A DNA stretch of 64,000 bases, taken from NCBI RefSeq assembly GCF_001375535.1, contig NZ_LN831197.1, forward strand, positions 685,719-749,718. The letters are read 5' to 3'. Origin of the DNA: Bacillus niameyensis (GTDB lineage: Bacteria; Bacillota; Bacilli; Bacillales; Bacillaceae_C). The notes beneath the pieces are model-generated. The model was not told the origin of the DNA and made no database searches. It saw only the letters and a program-made list of their open reading frames with translations. Positions 8,071 through 17,724 of this stretch are shown here, piece by piece (within the stretch, counting starts at the first letter, position 1; the number at the start of each line of letters is the position of its first letter). Position numbers and translations under genes: made by a program.

Positions 8071-8865
8071 ATGGAACAATATTTACAATTATGTAAGCGA
8101 GTATTGGAAAACGGTGTTAAGAAGGAAGACAGAACAGGAACAGGAACAATCAGCATATTCGGGCACCAAATGAGATTTGATTTACAAAAGGGTTTTCCTT
8201 TACTTACAACAAAAAAAGTACACACAAAATCCATCATTCATGAGTTACTATGGTTTTTATCAGGAGATACGAATATCGGTTATTTAAAGGAAAACGGCGT
8301 TAGAATCTGGAATGAATGGGCGGATGAACAGGGGAATTTGGGACCCGTTTACGGCAAACAATGGCGTTCATGGGAGACATCTGACGGCAAAACAATTGAT
8401 CAAATTAAAGAAGTCCTTCGGCAAATCCAAACAACTCCTGATTCACGTCGAATGATTGTAAATGCTTGGAATGTAGGAGATATTGAAAAAATGGCTCTTC
8501 CTCCATGCCATCTGCTGTTCCAGTTCTATGTCGCGGATGGTAAGCTATCCTGTCAGCTTTATCAAAGATCCGCGGACATATTCCTTGGTGTTCCGTTTAA
8601 TATCGCCTCGTATGCTTTATTAACGATGATGATGGCACAAGTAAGTGGACTCGAGCCAGGCGAATTTGTTCACACTCTTGGTGATGCCCATATTTATTTA
8701 AACCATCTAGATCAAGTTAATCTTCAATTAGAACGTGCTCCTAAGGCACTTCCGAAAATGAAGATCAATCCAGATATTAAAGACCTTTTCCAATTTAAAT
8801 ATGAGGACTTTTCCCTCGAAGGATATGACCCACACCCTCCTATAAAAGGAGTGGTAAGTGTATGA
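8071..8865 (+). CDS. thyA: Thymidylate synthase
   Basis: The enzyme makes dTMP from dUMP using methylene-tetrahydrofolate. The 264-residue sequence is the classical ThyA type (ThyB in B. subtilis). The nucleophile Cys146 lies in ALPPCH, the substrate-binding region is [19 protein letters not shown], and the C-terminus PPIKGVVSV is intact. I chose the ATG at 8071 because it gives the usual 264 residues and lies 10 bases after AAGGA; a GTG at 8062 is possible. The stop overlaps the dfrA start (ATGA), so translation is coupled with the enzyme that recycles its dihydrofolate product. Confidence 0.96.
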   Translation: MEQYLQLCKRVLENGVKKEDRTGTGTISIFGHQMRFDLQKGFPLLTTKKVHTKSIIHELLWFLSGDTNIGYLKENGVRIWNEWADEQGNLGPVYGKQWRSWETSDGKTIDQIKEVLRQIQTTPDSRRMIVNAWNVGDIEKMALPPCHLLFQFYVADGKLSCQLYQRSADIFLGVPFNIASYALLTMMMAQVSGLEPGEFVHTLGDAHIYLNHLDQVNLQLERAPKALPKMKINPDIKDLFQFKYEDFSLEGYDPHPPIKGVVSV

Positions 8866-9347
8866 TCTCTTTTTTATGGGCAGAGGATGAAAAGGGATTG
8901 ATCGGAAAGGACAATCAACTACCATGGCGCTTACCTGCTGATTTGAAGCATTTTAAAGACACTACATTAGGGCATCCAGTTGTAATGGGCAGAAAAACGT
9001 ACGAATCTATTGGCAATCCACTGCCAGGACGGACAAACATCGTTTTGACCCGTGACCAAGCATTTAAAGCGGAGGGATGTCTAGCTTTTCACTCCAAAGA
9101 CCAACTGTTAGAATGGATTCAAAATCAGGATTCAGAGGTATTCATCATAGGTGGGTCAGAAATCTATCGACTTTTTCTTGAAGAAGCCGATCGCTTATAT
9201 GTAACAAAGATAGCCCATACTTTCGATGGTAATATTTATTTTCCTAAAATTAATTGGGAAAATTGGGTATTGATCTCAGAAAAACCAGGGATTAAAAATG
9301 ATAAAAATCCATATAATTATCTATTTAAAGTTTATGAGCGTAAATAA
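8862..9347 (+). CDS. dfrA: Dihydrofolate reductase
   Basis: The 161-residue enzyme reduces dihydrofolate with NADPH and so regenerates the cofactor used by ThyA. Family motifs are clear: [19 protein letters not shown] at the substrate site, [12 protein letters not shown] and [11 protein letters not shown] for NADPH binding, and [15 protein letters not shown]. The gene starts within the thyA stop (ATGA overlap), making a bicistronic operon. A strong terminator overlaps its own stop. Confidence 0.96.
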   Translation: MISFLWAEDEKGLIGKDNQLPWRLPADLKHFKDTTLGHPVVMGRKTYESIGNPLPGRTNIVLTRDQAFKAEGCLAFHSKDQLLEWIQNQDSEVFIIGGSEIYRLFLEEADRLYVTKIAHTFDGNIYFPKINWENWVLISEKPGIKNDKNPYNYLFKVYERK

Positions 9348-9376
9348 AAACGAATCCACTGTGGATTCGTTTTTGC
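9346..9376 (+). terminator. Terminator of thyA-dfrA
   Basis: A 13-bp stem, AAAAACGAATCCA with its complement, around a 3-base loop starts in the dfrA stop codon and ends in TTTTT. Confidence 0.9.
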
Positions 9377-9394
9377 TTGTCCTTAGTACTCCGC

Positions 9395-9672
9395 TTTTAT
9401 TGTCTAGCTCCAGGTGGCAGTGACTAGCAAACTTTCGGCTTCTTCTTTCGATAAGTCAACATCGACTCGTGCCTCGTCGTGTTATCCAGCTACAGGCGCC
9501 ATCGGCTCGAGGTCAAATAACCTGAGTCAATGAAAGGCAAAAAAGCGCCTTTCGTTGACTCAGAACATTTGCTTGTCGCCGATAAACGAGCGCCTTCCGC
9601 TTTTACTTTTCCTTTATCTCGTCAGAAGCCTAAAAAGTTTGTACGTCACTAAACGCCATCTTCTGCTTTTCG
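9395..9672. repeat. Dispersed Bacillaceae intergenic repeat, copy 2
   Basis: This segment shares with copy 1 (2240-2460) the blocks GTCTAGCTCCAG, GACTAG, CGATAAGTCAACATCG and ACGTCACTAAAC, but the centre differs. At 9522-9563 it carries a long hairpin, CTGAGTCAATGAAAGGC paired with its complement, 17 bp with one G-U-type mismatch and an 8-base loop. No gene is visible. Confidence 0.6.
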
Positions 9673-9674
9673 TA

Positions 9675-10328
9675 TTATACATAAAACAATACACAGAAAT
9701 ACATAAAAGCACTACCCGCAATGACAAATAGATGCCAAATTGCATGGGAATAAGGGAGATTTCTCCATATATAGAATATTGCACCGACCGAATAAAAAAG
9801 TCCGCCCGTTAATAATAAGGCAAAACCTGTTCCACTTAGACTTGCATACAATGGTTGAATAGCAATAATAATAAGCCATCCCATTATAAGATAAAAAACA
9901 GTGGATAAAATTCTAAATTTATTTACCATAAAGCATTTAAAGGCGATCCCTGCTATCGCGAGTCCCCATATAATCCCAAACAACGTCCAACCCAAAGCAC
10001 CATTTAAGGAAACTAGTGCAAGAGGTGTATAAGTTCCAGCAATCAAAACATAAATAGCCGAGTGATCAAGAATGGCAAATATATTTTTGATCTTTGAAGG
10101 CTTAACACTATGAAGCATAGTCGAAAAAAGGTAAAGCAGTATCATTGATACACCAAAAATAGTAAAACTGACGACATGCATTGCTCCACCATTTTGAACT
10201 GCGGAAACAATTAAAATGACAAGCGCTGGAATACTTAATAAAAATCCAATTCCATGAGTAATGGCGTTGGCTATTTCTTCTTTCCAGTTAAATGTTTGTC
10301 CGTCAGTATAATATGAAGTTGATTCCAA
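9675..10328 (-). CDS. yplQ: Hemolysin III / PAQR-family membrane protein (YplQ-like)
   Basis: The 217-residue protein has seven predicted membrane segments and the PAQR/HlyIII motifs EEIANAITHGIG near the N-terminus, LHSVK, DHSAIYVLIAGTYTP and HAIWHLFVIAG. The conserved Glu, Asp and His residues form a metal site in this superfamily. Despite the name hemolysin, the physiological role in Bacillus is probably membrane lipid homeostasis; that is inferred from relatives. The start is TTG behind GGAGGAG. The gene is monocistronic and diverges from the DegV gene. Confidence 0.88.
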   Translation of the reverse strand: MESTSYYTDGQTFNWKEEIANAITHGIGFLLSIPALVILIVSAVQNGGAMHVVSFTIFGVSMILLYLFSTMLHSVKPSKIKNIFAILDHSAIYVLIAGTYTPLALVSLNGALGWTLFGIIWGLAIAGIAFKCFMVNKFRILSTVFYLIMGWLIIIAIQPLYASLSGTGFALLLTGGLFYSVGAIFYIWRNLPYSHAIWHLFVIAGSAFMYFCVLFYV

Positions 10329-10476
10329 ATTAACTCCTCCATTCTCTTTTCATCTTAGAACTACTCGAGCCTAATAGCAAACTATATTTTATTTTTTTCA
10401 AAAGGCAATTTTTTATTCTATCGTTTCTGTCATTATACCTGTATAATTAATATAAATCTTTTTGGGATGTGAAAAG

Positions 10477-11319
10477 TTGAAAAAAATCAAAATAGTAACC
10501 GATTCGACCTCAGAATTAAATCTTGACGAAGTGAATCATTTAAATATTCATGTAATCCCTTTATCCATTTCAATGAAAAATGAAACATTTTTGGACGGGG
10601 TTGATATTACTCCAGAAACATTTATGAAAAAAATGAAAATGATATCTGAACTTCCAAAGAGCTCTCAGCCTGCTGTCGGGGAGTTTTTAAAACTTTATGA
10701 TGAATTGGGTAAAGACGGTAGTGAGATTCTTTCTATCCACATGACTGGAAAGATGAGTGGTACTGTAGAATCGGCCCGATCTGCTGCTAAAATGTCAAAC
10801 TCAAAAGTAACAGTTATAGACTCCAAATTTATTTCTAAAGCACTTGCATTCCAAGTGCGAGAAGCAGCAAAGCTATCCAAATTAGGCCATAGCATTGAAG
10901 AAATTCTTGACAAAATTAAACAAATCCGTGATAAAACAAAACTATTCGTTGTAGTAGATACACTCGAAAATTTAGTTAAAGGCGGAAGAATCGGAAAAGG
11001 AAAAGCATTGATTGGCTCATTGCTAAACATAAAGCCGATTGCGAGTTTAGATGGAGGGGAATATACTCCAGTTACAAAAGTTCGTAGTAAGCCACAAGCA
11101 GTTAATTATTTGATTAAACAATTCATGAATGATATAAATGGAAAAACAATCAAATGCATTGGAATTTCACATGCAGAGGGACTAGAATTTGCTTTAAATA
11201 TAAAATCCAAAATTGAAGAACTGACAGGTTTTAGCAATATTGAAATTGATTATACTACTCCTGTAATCAGTACTCATACAGGACCTGGAGCGATTGGATT
11301 TATGTACTACGCAGATTAA
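10477..11319 (+). CDS. DegV-family fatty acid-binding protein
   Basis: The 280-residue protein has the two-domain DegV fold that binds a fatty acid and, in several Firmicutes, serves as the FakB subunit of fatty acid kinase. Visible motifs are IVTDSTSEL at the start, SSQPAVGEF, IHMTGKMSGT, the lipid-contacting GGRIGK and a C-terminal THTGPGAIG. I chose the TTG at 10477 because it gives MKKIKIVTDSTSEL; a TTG five codons upstream also fits. The partner kinase FakA is not in this window. A terminator follows. Confidence 0.88.
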   Translation: MKKIKIVTDSTSELNLDEVNHLNIHVIPLSISMKNETFLDGVDITPETFMKKMKMISELPKSSQPAVGEFLKLYDELGKDGSEILSIHMTGKMSGTVESARSAAKMSNSKVTVIDSKFISKALAFQVREAAKLSKLGHSIEEILDKIKQIRDKTKLFVVVDTLENLVKGGRIGKGKALIGSLLNIKPIASLDGGEYTPVTKVRSKPQAVNYLIKQFMNDINGKTIKCIGISHAEGLEFALNIKSKIEELTGFSNIEIDYTTPVISTHTGPGAIGFMYYAD

Positions 11320-11328
11320 TTTATTTAG

Positions 11329-11356
11329 AACGGTCTGTTTCAGATCGTTTTTTTTA
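11329..11356 (+). terminator. Terminator of the DegV gene
   Basis: The 9-bp stem AACGGTCTG/CAGATCGTT has one G-T mismatch and a TTT loop, followed by a run of T. Confidence 0.8.
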
Positions 11357-11506
11357 TTTTCCAGCTTTCGAGTTCAACATCGAATAGGATGTCTTAATAT
11401 AGGAGATATGGCATATTGTCTATCTTATTAACCCTATATGTTTGATTGCACACCTAACAGTCATGTTATAATAATATTACTTTATGTTTGAGGGTGAAAC
11501 CTGACC

Positions 11507-12298
11507 ATGAAAAAAGTTTTCAGTTTATGTTTTTGCTTAGTGCTAATTTTAACAGGCTGCTCAGCTACATATAATGAACAAGTGATGAACTCCTTCACTC
11601 GAATGGAGAAGCAAACACCACCAGCCGATTTTATTCCGAAAAATGTATCTGTTGCCTCTGTAGGCGATTCCTTAACTGAAGGTGTAGGAGATTTAAATAA
11701 ACAGGGTGGGTATATTCAATACTTGAAAGAATTAATGGAAAGCCGCAAAGAAATTCAGACAGCAAACTTTCTTAATTTTGGGGTCAAAGGTAATCGGACG
11801 GATCAATTACTACAGCGACTAAAACAGGAAGAAGTTAAAGAAGGTATTGAAAATGCTGATTTAGTTATTATTACAATTGGCGGCAATGATGTAATGCAAG
11901 TATTTAAGGAGAATTTAACCGGGTTACAAATAAATCAGTTTTTAGAAGCAGAAAAAGGGTATAAACAAAGATTAACAGAGATAATGCAATTAATTTCCAC
12001 ATATAACAGTACGGCAGAAATTGTTCTAGTGGGCATTTATAATCCGTTTATCAAGTGGTTTGCAGATATTACAGAGGTGGAACAAATTATAACTAGTTGG
12101 AATCAAACTAGTTTAAATGTTATTTCCGAGTTTAACCATACAAGTTTTGTAATGGTGGATGACATCTTTAAAAACGCAGAGGAGGACCTGCTTTATACAG
12201 ATTATTTCCACCCAAATAACAAGGGTTATGAATTAATGGCTAATCGAATATATTCCTCTATGGAACAACGCGGAATTCTGCAAAGCATTCTTGAATAA
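11507..12298 (+). CDS. ypmR: SGNH/GDSL-type lipase or esterase lipoprotein YpmR
   Basis: The 263-residue exported lipoprotein has a lipobox LTGC near residue 18 and an SGNH hydrolase domain. Block I is VASVGDSLTEGVG with the nucleophilic Ser, block III is IGGNDV, and block V is DYFHPNNKGY with the catalytic Asp and His. The family hydrolyses ester bonds in lipids or cell-envelope polymers; the natural substrate here is unknown. It is followed by ypmS and msrA-msrB, the same order as in B. subtilis, suggesting one envelope-related operon. Confidence 0.9.
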   Translation: MKKVFSLCFCLVLILTGCSATYNEQVMNSFTRMEKQTPPADFIPKNVSVASVGDSLTEGVGDLNKQGGYIQYLKELMESRKEIQTANFLNFGVKGNRTDQLLQRLKQEEVKEGIENADLVIITIGGNDVMQVFKENLTGLQINQFLEAEKGYKQRLTEIMQLISTYNSTAEIVLVGIYNPFIKWFADITEVEQIITSWNQTSLNVISEFNHTSFVMVDDIFKNAEEDLLYTDYFHPNNKGYELMANRIYSSMEQRGILQSILE

Positions 12299-12323
12299 CA
12301 ACGGATCCAAGGGAAGAGATAAA

Positions 12324-12911
12324 ATGAATAAGAAAAATATTTGGAAAATCATGTTTCTCGCATTATTAGCAATGAATGTACTAATCTTAGTTAGTGTTGG
12401 GCTGCTTCTATTTCTTGCTGGAGGAGACCAGCCTGAAATGGAACTTACCGAATCAACGGAAAAAAACATGTCCGAATTTTTGATTAAGACAGATAAAAAT
12501 GATTTAAACCAATTAATTAACCATTATATCGAAAAAGAAGAATTAAATGGGCCGATTCACTATTCCGTATTATTGTCAGATGAAGTTGTACTATTTGGAG
12601 AAGTAGAAGTCTTCTCGCAAACATTACAATTAAAAATGACCTTTGATTCTGAGGCATTAGATAATGGAGATTTATTATTGAAACAAAACTCCCTTTCACT
12701 TGGAGGGGTCAAGCTACCTGTATCTTATATTTTAAAATTTATTAGAGATGCTTATAAATTGCCAGAATGGGTTATGATTCAACCGAACGACAAACAAATT
12801 TATGTAGCCTTACAAAACATGAGATTAAATAACGGTATTCAGGTAAGGGCTCAGAAATTCGATATAGCCAATAATGAAATTGAAATGAAAATGCTTGTTC
12901 CAGTGGAATAG
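12324..12911 (+). CDS. ypmS: Membrane-anchored protein YpmS
   Basis: The 195-residue protein has one N-terminal membrane segment (about residues 8-30) and an extracytoplasmic domain with [15 protein letters not shown] and [21 protein letters not shown]. This is the YpmS (DUF2140) family found beside ypmR in Bacillus. The function is unknown. The start at 12324 follows a GGGAAGAG site; an upstream TTG at 12291 overlaps ypmR and lacks a good site. It lies 26 bases upstream of msrA. Confidence 0.85.
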   Translation: MNKKNIWKIMFLALLAMNVLILVSVGLLLFLAGGDQPEMELTESTEKNMSEFLIKTDKNDLNQLINHYIEKEELNGPIHYSVLLSDEVVLFGEVEVFSQTLQLKMTFDSEALDNGDLLLKQNSLSLGGVKLPVSYILKFIRDAYKLPEWVMIQPNDKQIYVALQNMRLNNGIQVRAQKFDIANNEIEMKMLVPVE

Positions 12912-12937
12912 AAGCAATATCAGAGAGGAGATGTGAC

Positions 12938-13471
12938 ATGAAACAAGAATTAGCAACATTTGCTGGCGGATGCTTTTGGTGTATGGTAAAGCCATTTGAT
13001 CAACATCCGGGAATCGAAAAAGTCATATCAGGCTACACTGGGGGAAACACCGAAAATCCTACCTACGAAGAAGTTTGTTCAGGCACTACTGGTCATACGG
13101 AAGCCGTTCAAATTTCTTTTAATCCCGAGATTATTTCGTATAAAGACTTATTAGCTATTTATTGGACGCAAATTGATCCTACTGATGCAGAGGGACAATT
13201 TTACGATAGGGGAATCTCTTATCGACCAGCCATCTTTTATCACTCGGACGAGCAAAGAGTTTTAGCCGAACAGAGTAAAAAAGATTTAGATAAAAGTGGC
13301 CGATTTTCTAAACCAATAGCCGTTTCAATAGAATCCGCTAAATCTTTTTATCCTGCTGAAACTTATCACCAAGGCTTTTACAGGAAGAATCCAGAACACT
13401 ACCAAGCATACCAAAGAGGGTCTGGCAGGGCGGACTTCATTACGAAACATTGGGGGAATCATAATGGATAA
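12938..13471 (+). CDS. msrA: Peptide methionine sulfoxide reductase MsrA
   Basis: The 177-residue enzyme reduces the S-epimer of methionine sulfoxide in proteins. The catalytic motif GGCFWCM has Cys12 and Cys15, and [26 protein letters not shown] and the C-terminal QAYQRGSGR are typical. An AGAGAGGAG site precedes the ATG. The msrB start lies inside its last codons (8-base overlap), so the two reductases, which handle opposite epimers, are translationally coupled. Confidence 0.96.
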   Translation: MKQELATFAGGCFWCMVKPFDQHPGIEKVISGYTGGNTENPTYEEVCSGTTGHTEAVQISFNPEIISYKDLLAIYWTQIDPTDAEGQFYDRGISYRPAIFYHSDEQRVLAEQSKKDLDKSGRFSKPIAVSIESAKSFYPAETYHQGFYRKNPEHYQAYQRGSGRADFITKHWGNHNG

Positions 13472-13892
13472 AAATGAACTTAGACAAAAGCTAACTGAAA
13501 TCCAGTATCATGTAACACAAGAAAATGGAACTGAACCCCCTTTTGCCAATGAGTATTGGAATAATCAGGAAGAGGGCATCTATGTAGATATTATATCTGG
13601 GAAACCTCTATTCACATCGAAAGAACAATTTGATGCTGGGTGTGGTTGGCCAAGCTTTACGAAGCCCATTGATATAACAGATATAGAGGAAAAGCGAGAT
13701 TTAAGCCATAGAATGATCCGAACAGAGGTGAGGAGCAAGGAAGCTAATTCGCATCTTGGCCATGTCTTTCCAGATGGACCTGGTCCAACTGGATTAAGAT
13801 ATTGTATTAATTCTGCAGCTCTTAAGTTTATACCGAAATCTGAGCTAGCAGAAAAAGGATATGGAGAATTTGAAAAATTATTTAAAAAGTAA
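13464..13892 (+). CDS. msrB: Peptide methionine sulfoxide reductase MsrB
   Basis: The 142-residue enzyme reduces the R-epimer of methionine sulfoxide. The active-site Cys114 lies in RYCINSAAL, with Cys60 in DAGCGWPSF as the likely resolving residue. [10 protein letters not shown] and the conserved His residues are present. The CxxC zinc motifs of some MsrB proteins are absent, as in the Bacillus enzyme. It overlaps msrA by 8 bases and ends at a strong terminator. Confidence 0.95.
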   Translation: MDKNELRQKLTEIQYHVTQENGTEPPFANEYWNNQEEGIYVDIISGKPLFTSKEQFDAGCGWPSFTKPIDITDIEEKRDLSHRMIRTEVRSKEANSHLGHVFPDGPGPTGLRYCINSAALKFIPKSELAEKGYGEFEKLFKK

Positions 13893-13900
13893 ATTCGCAT

Positions 13901-13942
13901 AAAAAGAAGCATCCTTCCGCCGGTAGGATGCTTCTTTTTACC
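13901..13942 (+). terminator. Terminator of the ypmR-ypmS-msrA-msrB group
   Basis: A perfect 15-bp stem, AAAAAGAAGCATCCT with its complement, closes a 9-base loop and ends in TTTTT. Confidence 0.9.
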
Positions 13943-14049
13943 TTAATACACACTCACTTTTAAAAATAATGGGCAAACACACAAACCGCCCATCCAGTCC
14001 ATACATATGCTATAAACGAAAGCACAATCAATGGAGGAGTGAGGTATTA

Positions 14050-14211
14050 ATGTATTACGGTGGATATGGCTACGATGATTGCTGCCCTAGTTATGGTTAC
14101 AGCTATGGTGGATGTGGATATGCGGCTCCTGCTAGAAACGGTTTCGCGTTAATCGTTGTATTGTTTATTTTGTTAATCATTATCGGAGCATGCTGGGCAT
14201 TCCCTAGGTAA
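14050..14211 (+). CDS. YjcZ-family small sporulation protein
   Basis: The 53-residue product has a Gly/Tyr/Cys-rich N-terminal half ([12 protein letters not shown] and GYSYGGCGY) and one C-terminal membrane helix beginning [17 protein letters not shown]. This layout defines the YjcZ family, often produced during sporulation. The ATG at 14050 follows GTGAGGT, with GGAGG a little further upstream. An upstream in-frame extension to 13969 has no such site and does not resemble the family, so I excluded it. Confidence 0.85.
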   Translation: MYYGGYGYDDCCPSYGYSYGGCGYAAPARNGFALIVVLFILLIIIGACWAFPR

Positions 14212-14260
14212 ATTAACAGTTTGCTAATCACAGCTACACTTTATAGAAAACATTTAAAGC

Positions 14261-14285
14261 GGGGCCGATGTTGGCCCCTTATTTT
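14261..14285 (+). terminator. Terminator after the YjcZ-family gene
   Basis: GGGGCC and GGCCCC form a stem around GATGTT, followed by TTATTTT. Confidence 0.7.
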
Positions 14286-14439
14286 GCATGAACGATATCC
14301 TTTTGCATACATATATAATAATCATTTTGATTCAAAACATTTTTTAGGTACAACAAATTTCCTTTTAAAATTATATTCGCGAACAAAACAATCCGCTATA
14401 CTGAAGAATGAACAAAGATAGAAAGGCGGTTGTTTTAAT

Positions 14440-14667
14440 TTGAATAAATCTTTTTATCATTTTTTAATGAAATATCGACAACCAAAGGCAAATGAAGAGA
14501 TCAGCAAATTTGCCAGTGAAGCATACAGAGATCATGCTTTTCCAAAACACTCGAAGGACTATCATGAAATAAGTAGTTACTTAGAATTAAATGGGGGGTA
14601 CTTGCCCACGATGTCATTATTTGATCACATTTGGGATCTCTATGTGGAATCAGAAACTAAAAATTAA
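14440..14667 (+). CDS. yozE: YozE-family protein (UPF0346)
   Basis: The 75-residue protein matches YozE: FYHFLMKYRQPK at the start, FASEAYRDHAFPKHSKDYHEIS in the middle, and LSLFDHIWDLY-like MSLFDHIWDLYVE at the end. The family folds as a small SAM-like helical domain, and its function is unknown. The start is TTG behind AAAGGCGG. The yozD homologue follows 44 bases later. Confidence 0.88.
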   Translation: MNKSFYHFLMKYRQPKANEEISKFASEAYRDHAFPKHSKDYHEISSYLELNGGYLPTMSLFDHIWDLYVESETKN

Positions 14668-14711
14668 TTTAAAGGCCAAGGTGGAAATTTCAGAGAGGGA
14701 GATGAAGGGCT

Positions 14712-14882
14712 ATGGGTGAAATGGAGGTTTTCATTGATACAGAAGAAATTGCTGAATATTTCTATCATGAGCTGATTAAACGGGGGTTTTCCCCAACTGA
14801 ACTTGAAGTTGCAGAATTAGCTGACATAACATTTGATTACTTAATTGCCAAAAGTATTATTGATGAGGAATGGGAAGATTAA
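14712..14882 (+). CDS. yozD: YozD-family small protein
   Basis: The 56-residue acidic protein reads FIDTEEIAEYFYHELIKRGF, then TFDYLIAKSIIDEEWED. It resembles the YozD family of Bacillus, which also sits close to yozE and deoD. An AGGGAG site lies upstream of the ATG. The function is unknown. Its position between yozE and deoD supports a real gene. Confidence 0.75.
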   Translation: MGEMEVFIDTEEIAEYFYHELIKRGFSPTELEVAELADITFDYLIAKSIIDEEWED

Positions 14883-14965
14883 TAGTGTACTGCCTCCTTA
14901 TAATTTGCATGGTCAGATTGAAAACATTAAAATGAAAAGACAGATAGAGATAAGGAGGATAAAGG

Positions 14966-15676
14966 ATGAGTATTCATATCGGAGCTTCGAAAGGTGATAT
15001 AGCGGAAACAGTATTGCTACCAGGAGACCCGCTACGTGCAAAATATATAGCCGAAACATTTCTTGAAGATGTAATTTGTTACAACGAAGTGCGGAATATG
15101 TTTGGATTTACAGGTACATACAAAGGAAATAGAATATCCGTACAAGGTACGGGTATGGGCGTGCCATCTATTTCCATATATATTAATGAATTGATGCAAG
15201 ATTATAATGTTCAAAATTTAATTAGAGTCGGAACTTGTGGTGCCATTCAAAAGGATGTAAAGATCCGAGATGTCATTTTAGCTATGAGTGCTTCGACAGA
15301 TTCCCAAATGAACCGCATCATATTTGGTGGGGTAGATTATGCACCGAGTGCTTCCTTTGAGCTTCTAAAAAATGCATATGATACAGCTTCAGCTAAAGGT
15401 CTAAGTTTGAAAGTAGGAAATGTGTTTACAGCGGATATGTTTTACAACGATCATGCAGAACACGAAAAGTGGGCACAATATGGGATTTTAGCTGTAGAAA
15501 TGGAAACAGCTGCTCTATATACGCTAGCTGCGAAATTCGGAAGAAACGCTCTATCCATTTTAACAGTAAGTGACCATATTCTAACTGGAGAAGTGACGTC
15601 CTCAGAAGAACGACAAACAACTTTTAATGAAATGATTGAAGTAGCGTTAAATACAGCTACACGACAAGAAAAGTGA
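14966..15676 (+). CDS. deoD: Purine nucleoside phosphorylase DeoD
   Basis: The 236-residue enzyme splits purine nucleosides with phosphate to give the base and (deoxy)ribose-1-phosphate for salvage. It is the hexameric DeoD type: [14 protein letters not shown] at the phosphate site, [16 protein letters not shown], the substrate-binding [10 protein letters not shown] and the catalytic Asp in TVSDHI. An AAGGAGG site precedes the ATG by the usual distance. A long hairpin lies 120 bases downstream. Confidence 0.96.
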   Translation: MSIHIGASKGDIAETVLLPGDPLRAKYIAETFLEDVICYNEVRNMFGFTGTYKGNRISVQGTGMGVPSISIYINELMQDYNVQNLIRVGTCGAIQKDVKIRDVILAMSASTDSQMNRIIFGGVDYAPSASFELLKNAYDTASAKGLSLKVGNVFTADMFYNDHAEHEKWAQYGILAVEMETAALYTLAAKFGRNALSILTVSDHILTGEVTSSEERQTTFNEMIEVALNTATRQEK

Positions 15677-15794
15677 AATCGTACTAACAGAAAAATAAAG
15701 GCTGTAAGAGCCGATTCAAAAGATAGTATCGGGAGGAAAAAACTCTCTATAGTCTCAATTTAGTTTTTCACTTTATACTTTGTTTCTTTATAAA

Positions 15795-15836
15795 AAAAGC
15801 TAGGTCCTTCCTAGAAGGAAGTTGCCTAGCTTTTCC
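15795..15836 (+). terminator. Terminator downstream of deoD
   Basis: The outer stem AAAAGCTAGG/CCTAGCTTTT encloses an inner TCCTTC/GAAGGA stem and ends in TTTT. It is unusual in forming a two-tier hairpin. Confidence 0.75.
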
Positions 15837-15962
15837 TATTTAAAGGATGAAACTTTCTATATCTTTCATAATCAATAGAAAACTGTTAAAATAAAGAAGC
15901 TGTTATATTTTTGTTAAAGGATAGTGCACATAAAAGTTTCTAGCACGAAAGTGGTGAAAAAA

Positions 15963-17435
15963 TTGGAAGAAAATCAGAATCAAGATAATTCTTCGGAGAC
16001 TAATGATTATTTCCGCATGAAAAAATTTAAATTTATTATGCTTATCTTTGTATTGGTTTTTTCAACAGCGGGTGTAACAATTGCTGCTCTTTCATTAGGT
16101 GGGGACAAACCTGCAAATGTAGTTATTCAGGAACGAAGAGAGTTCAACAAATTATATCAGGCTTATGATGAATTAGAAAGAAAATACTATAAAGAAATTA
16201 ATCCGGATGATTTAATTAATGGTGCTATTGATGGTATGGTTAATGCGCTTGGTGACCCTTATTCAGATTATATGACAAAGGAAGAAAACGATCAATTCCA
16301 AGAGAGTATTTCGGCATCTTTTGAAGGAATTGGAGCGGAAATCCAAGAAAAAGATGGTTACATAGTTGTCGTTTCTCCAATTAAAGAATCACCTGCTGAA
16401 AAAGCAGGAATACTTCCCAACGATAAAATTATTACTGTAGATGATCAAAATATCCAAGGAATGAGTTCTAATGAAGCTGTGCTTTTAATCCGTGGAGAGA
16501 AGGGGACAAAAGTTACATTAGGTATTTTGCGAGGGGAAAGTAACAAGGAAATTAAAATTACGATTAAGAGAGACGAAATTCCGATTAATACTGTTTATAG
16601 TGAAATGCTTGATAATCATATAGGTAAAATTCAAATAACAAGTTTTTCAGAACATACTGATAAAGAATTATCAGAGGCTTTGAAGGAATTACAAGATAAA
16701 GGAATGGAGTCGTTAATTCTTGACTTAAGAAGAAATCCAGGTGGGTTGTTAAATCAAGCAATTGCATTATCTGAACTATTCGTTCCTAAAGGAGAAAAAA
16801 TTCTTCAAGTTGAAAATCGTAATGGGGCTATTGAGGAGTACATTGCGAAAAGTGATAATAAAATTAATGTACCAACAGTTATGTTGATAGATGGTGGAAG
16901 TGCAAGTGCTTCAGAAATATTAGCTGCTGCGGCTAGTGAAACAGCCAATATTCCCTTAATTGGAGAAAAATCGTTTGGTAAAGGAACCGTACAAACAGCC
17001 AGAAACTTTTCAGATGGATCGAATGTGAAATATACAATGGCCAAATGGTTAACACCGAAGGGGAATTGGGTGCATGAAAACGGAATTGAACCTGATTATA
17101 AGGTCGGTCTTCCTGAATATGCAAATCTTCCTTATATCAGTCCAGATAATGAATGGAAGAAATCAGCCATGTCTGATGATATAAAAGCCGCTGAAGAAAT
17201 GCTAAAAGTTCTTGGATATGATCCTGGAAAAATTGATGGATACTTTGATGACAAGACAGAGGAAGCCATTAAAAAACTTCAAAAAGATGAGAACTTAAAG
17301 GTCACAGGTATACTATCGGGCGATACATCCTTAAAGCTGATGACCAAATTAAGTAACCACCTAATTGAAAATGATCCGCAAGTCAATAAAGCAGTCGAGG
17401 TGCTAATGAAAGAACTGGAAGAAAAGGCATCCTAA
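15963..17435 (+). CDS. ctpA: Carboxy-terminal processing protease (CtpA type)
   Basis: This membrane-anchored S41-family serine protease has one transmembrane segment near the N-terminus (FIMLIFVLVFSTAGVTIAAL). A PDZ domain follows, containing GIGAEIQ and SPAEKAGI, then the catalytic core. The Ser lies in GGSASASEIL and the Lys in GEKSFGKGTVQT. A C-terminal peptidoglycan-binding domain ends the protein (LGYDPGKIDGYFDDKTEEAI). Length and order match B. subtilis CtpA. The start is uncertain. TTG at 15963 follows GGTGA with good spacing; GTG at 15924 is only two bases after AAAGGA. Confidence 0.92.
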   Translation: MEENQNQDNSSETNDYFRMKKFKFIMLIFVLVFSTAGVTIAALSLGGDKPANVVIQERREFNKLYQAYDELERKYYKEINPDDLINGAIDGMVNALGDPYSDYMTKEENDQFQESISASFEGIGAEIQEKDGYIVVVSPIKESPAEKAGILPNDKIITVDDQNIQGMSSNEAVLLIRGEKGTKVTLGILRGESNKEIKITIKRDEIPINTVYSEMLDNHIGKIQITSFSEHTDKELSEALKELQDKGMESLILDLRRNPGGLLNQAIALSELFVPKGEKILQVENRNGAIEEYIAKSDNKINVPTVMLIDGGSASASEILAAAASETANIPLIGEKSFGKGTVQTARNFSDGSNVKYTMAKWLTPKGNWVHENGIEPDYKVGLPEYANLPYISPDNEWKKSAMSDDIKAAEEMLKVLGYDPGKIDGYFDDKTEEAIKKLQKDENLKVTGILSGDTSLKLMTKLSNHLIENDPQVNKAVEVLMKELEEKAS

Positions 17436-17449
17436 TTGATCGCAAATAA

Positions 17450-17505
17450 AAAACAGGGGCCACCTAAAGGTAAATAACTTTCCTTTAGGTGGCCCCCTGT
17501 TTTAG
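17450..17505 (+). terminator. Terminator of ctpA
   Basis: A long stem pairs AAAACAGGGG-CCACCTAAAGG with CCTTTAGGTGG-CCCCCTGTTTT. It has a single bulged base, a loop of about 10 bases and a T-rich 3' end. Confidence 0.85.
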
Positions 17506-17724
17506 TTAGTTAGCCTTAATCGCTGCTAGCTACTTACACGGGGCTAGGTCCATCAAGGATTGTAAATGCCTTTCTCTGCAACACACGAAGGAAATGTGTT
17601 ACACTTCGGCCTTTTGTTGTCTAAATAAATCGCCGCGTCTAGTTAAATGAGGTGACTCTATCACATTTACGGGGAGGACGATTTTTATGGAAGTCCATTT
17701 TCTTTTTCTTCACTATATATTATT
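17506..17724. other. Intergenic stretch without a recognised gene
   Basis: I see no conserved gene here. A 33-codon plus-strand frame starts at 17697, nine bases after GGGGAGG, and begins MEVHFLFLHYILFYFSPN. Its second half runs antisense through the zinc-ribbon gene, which argues against it. The stretch otherwise holds short inverted repeats such as AAATGAGGTGA/TCACATTT near 17646-17669. Confidence 0.4.

Noticed and set aside
14221-14421. 66-residue frame downstream of the YjcZ-family gene
   Set aside because: It spans a terminator hairpin, lacks a ribosome-binding site and does not look like a protein.
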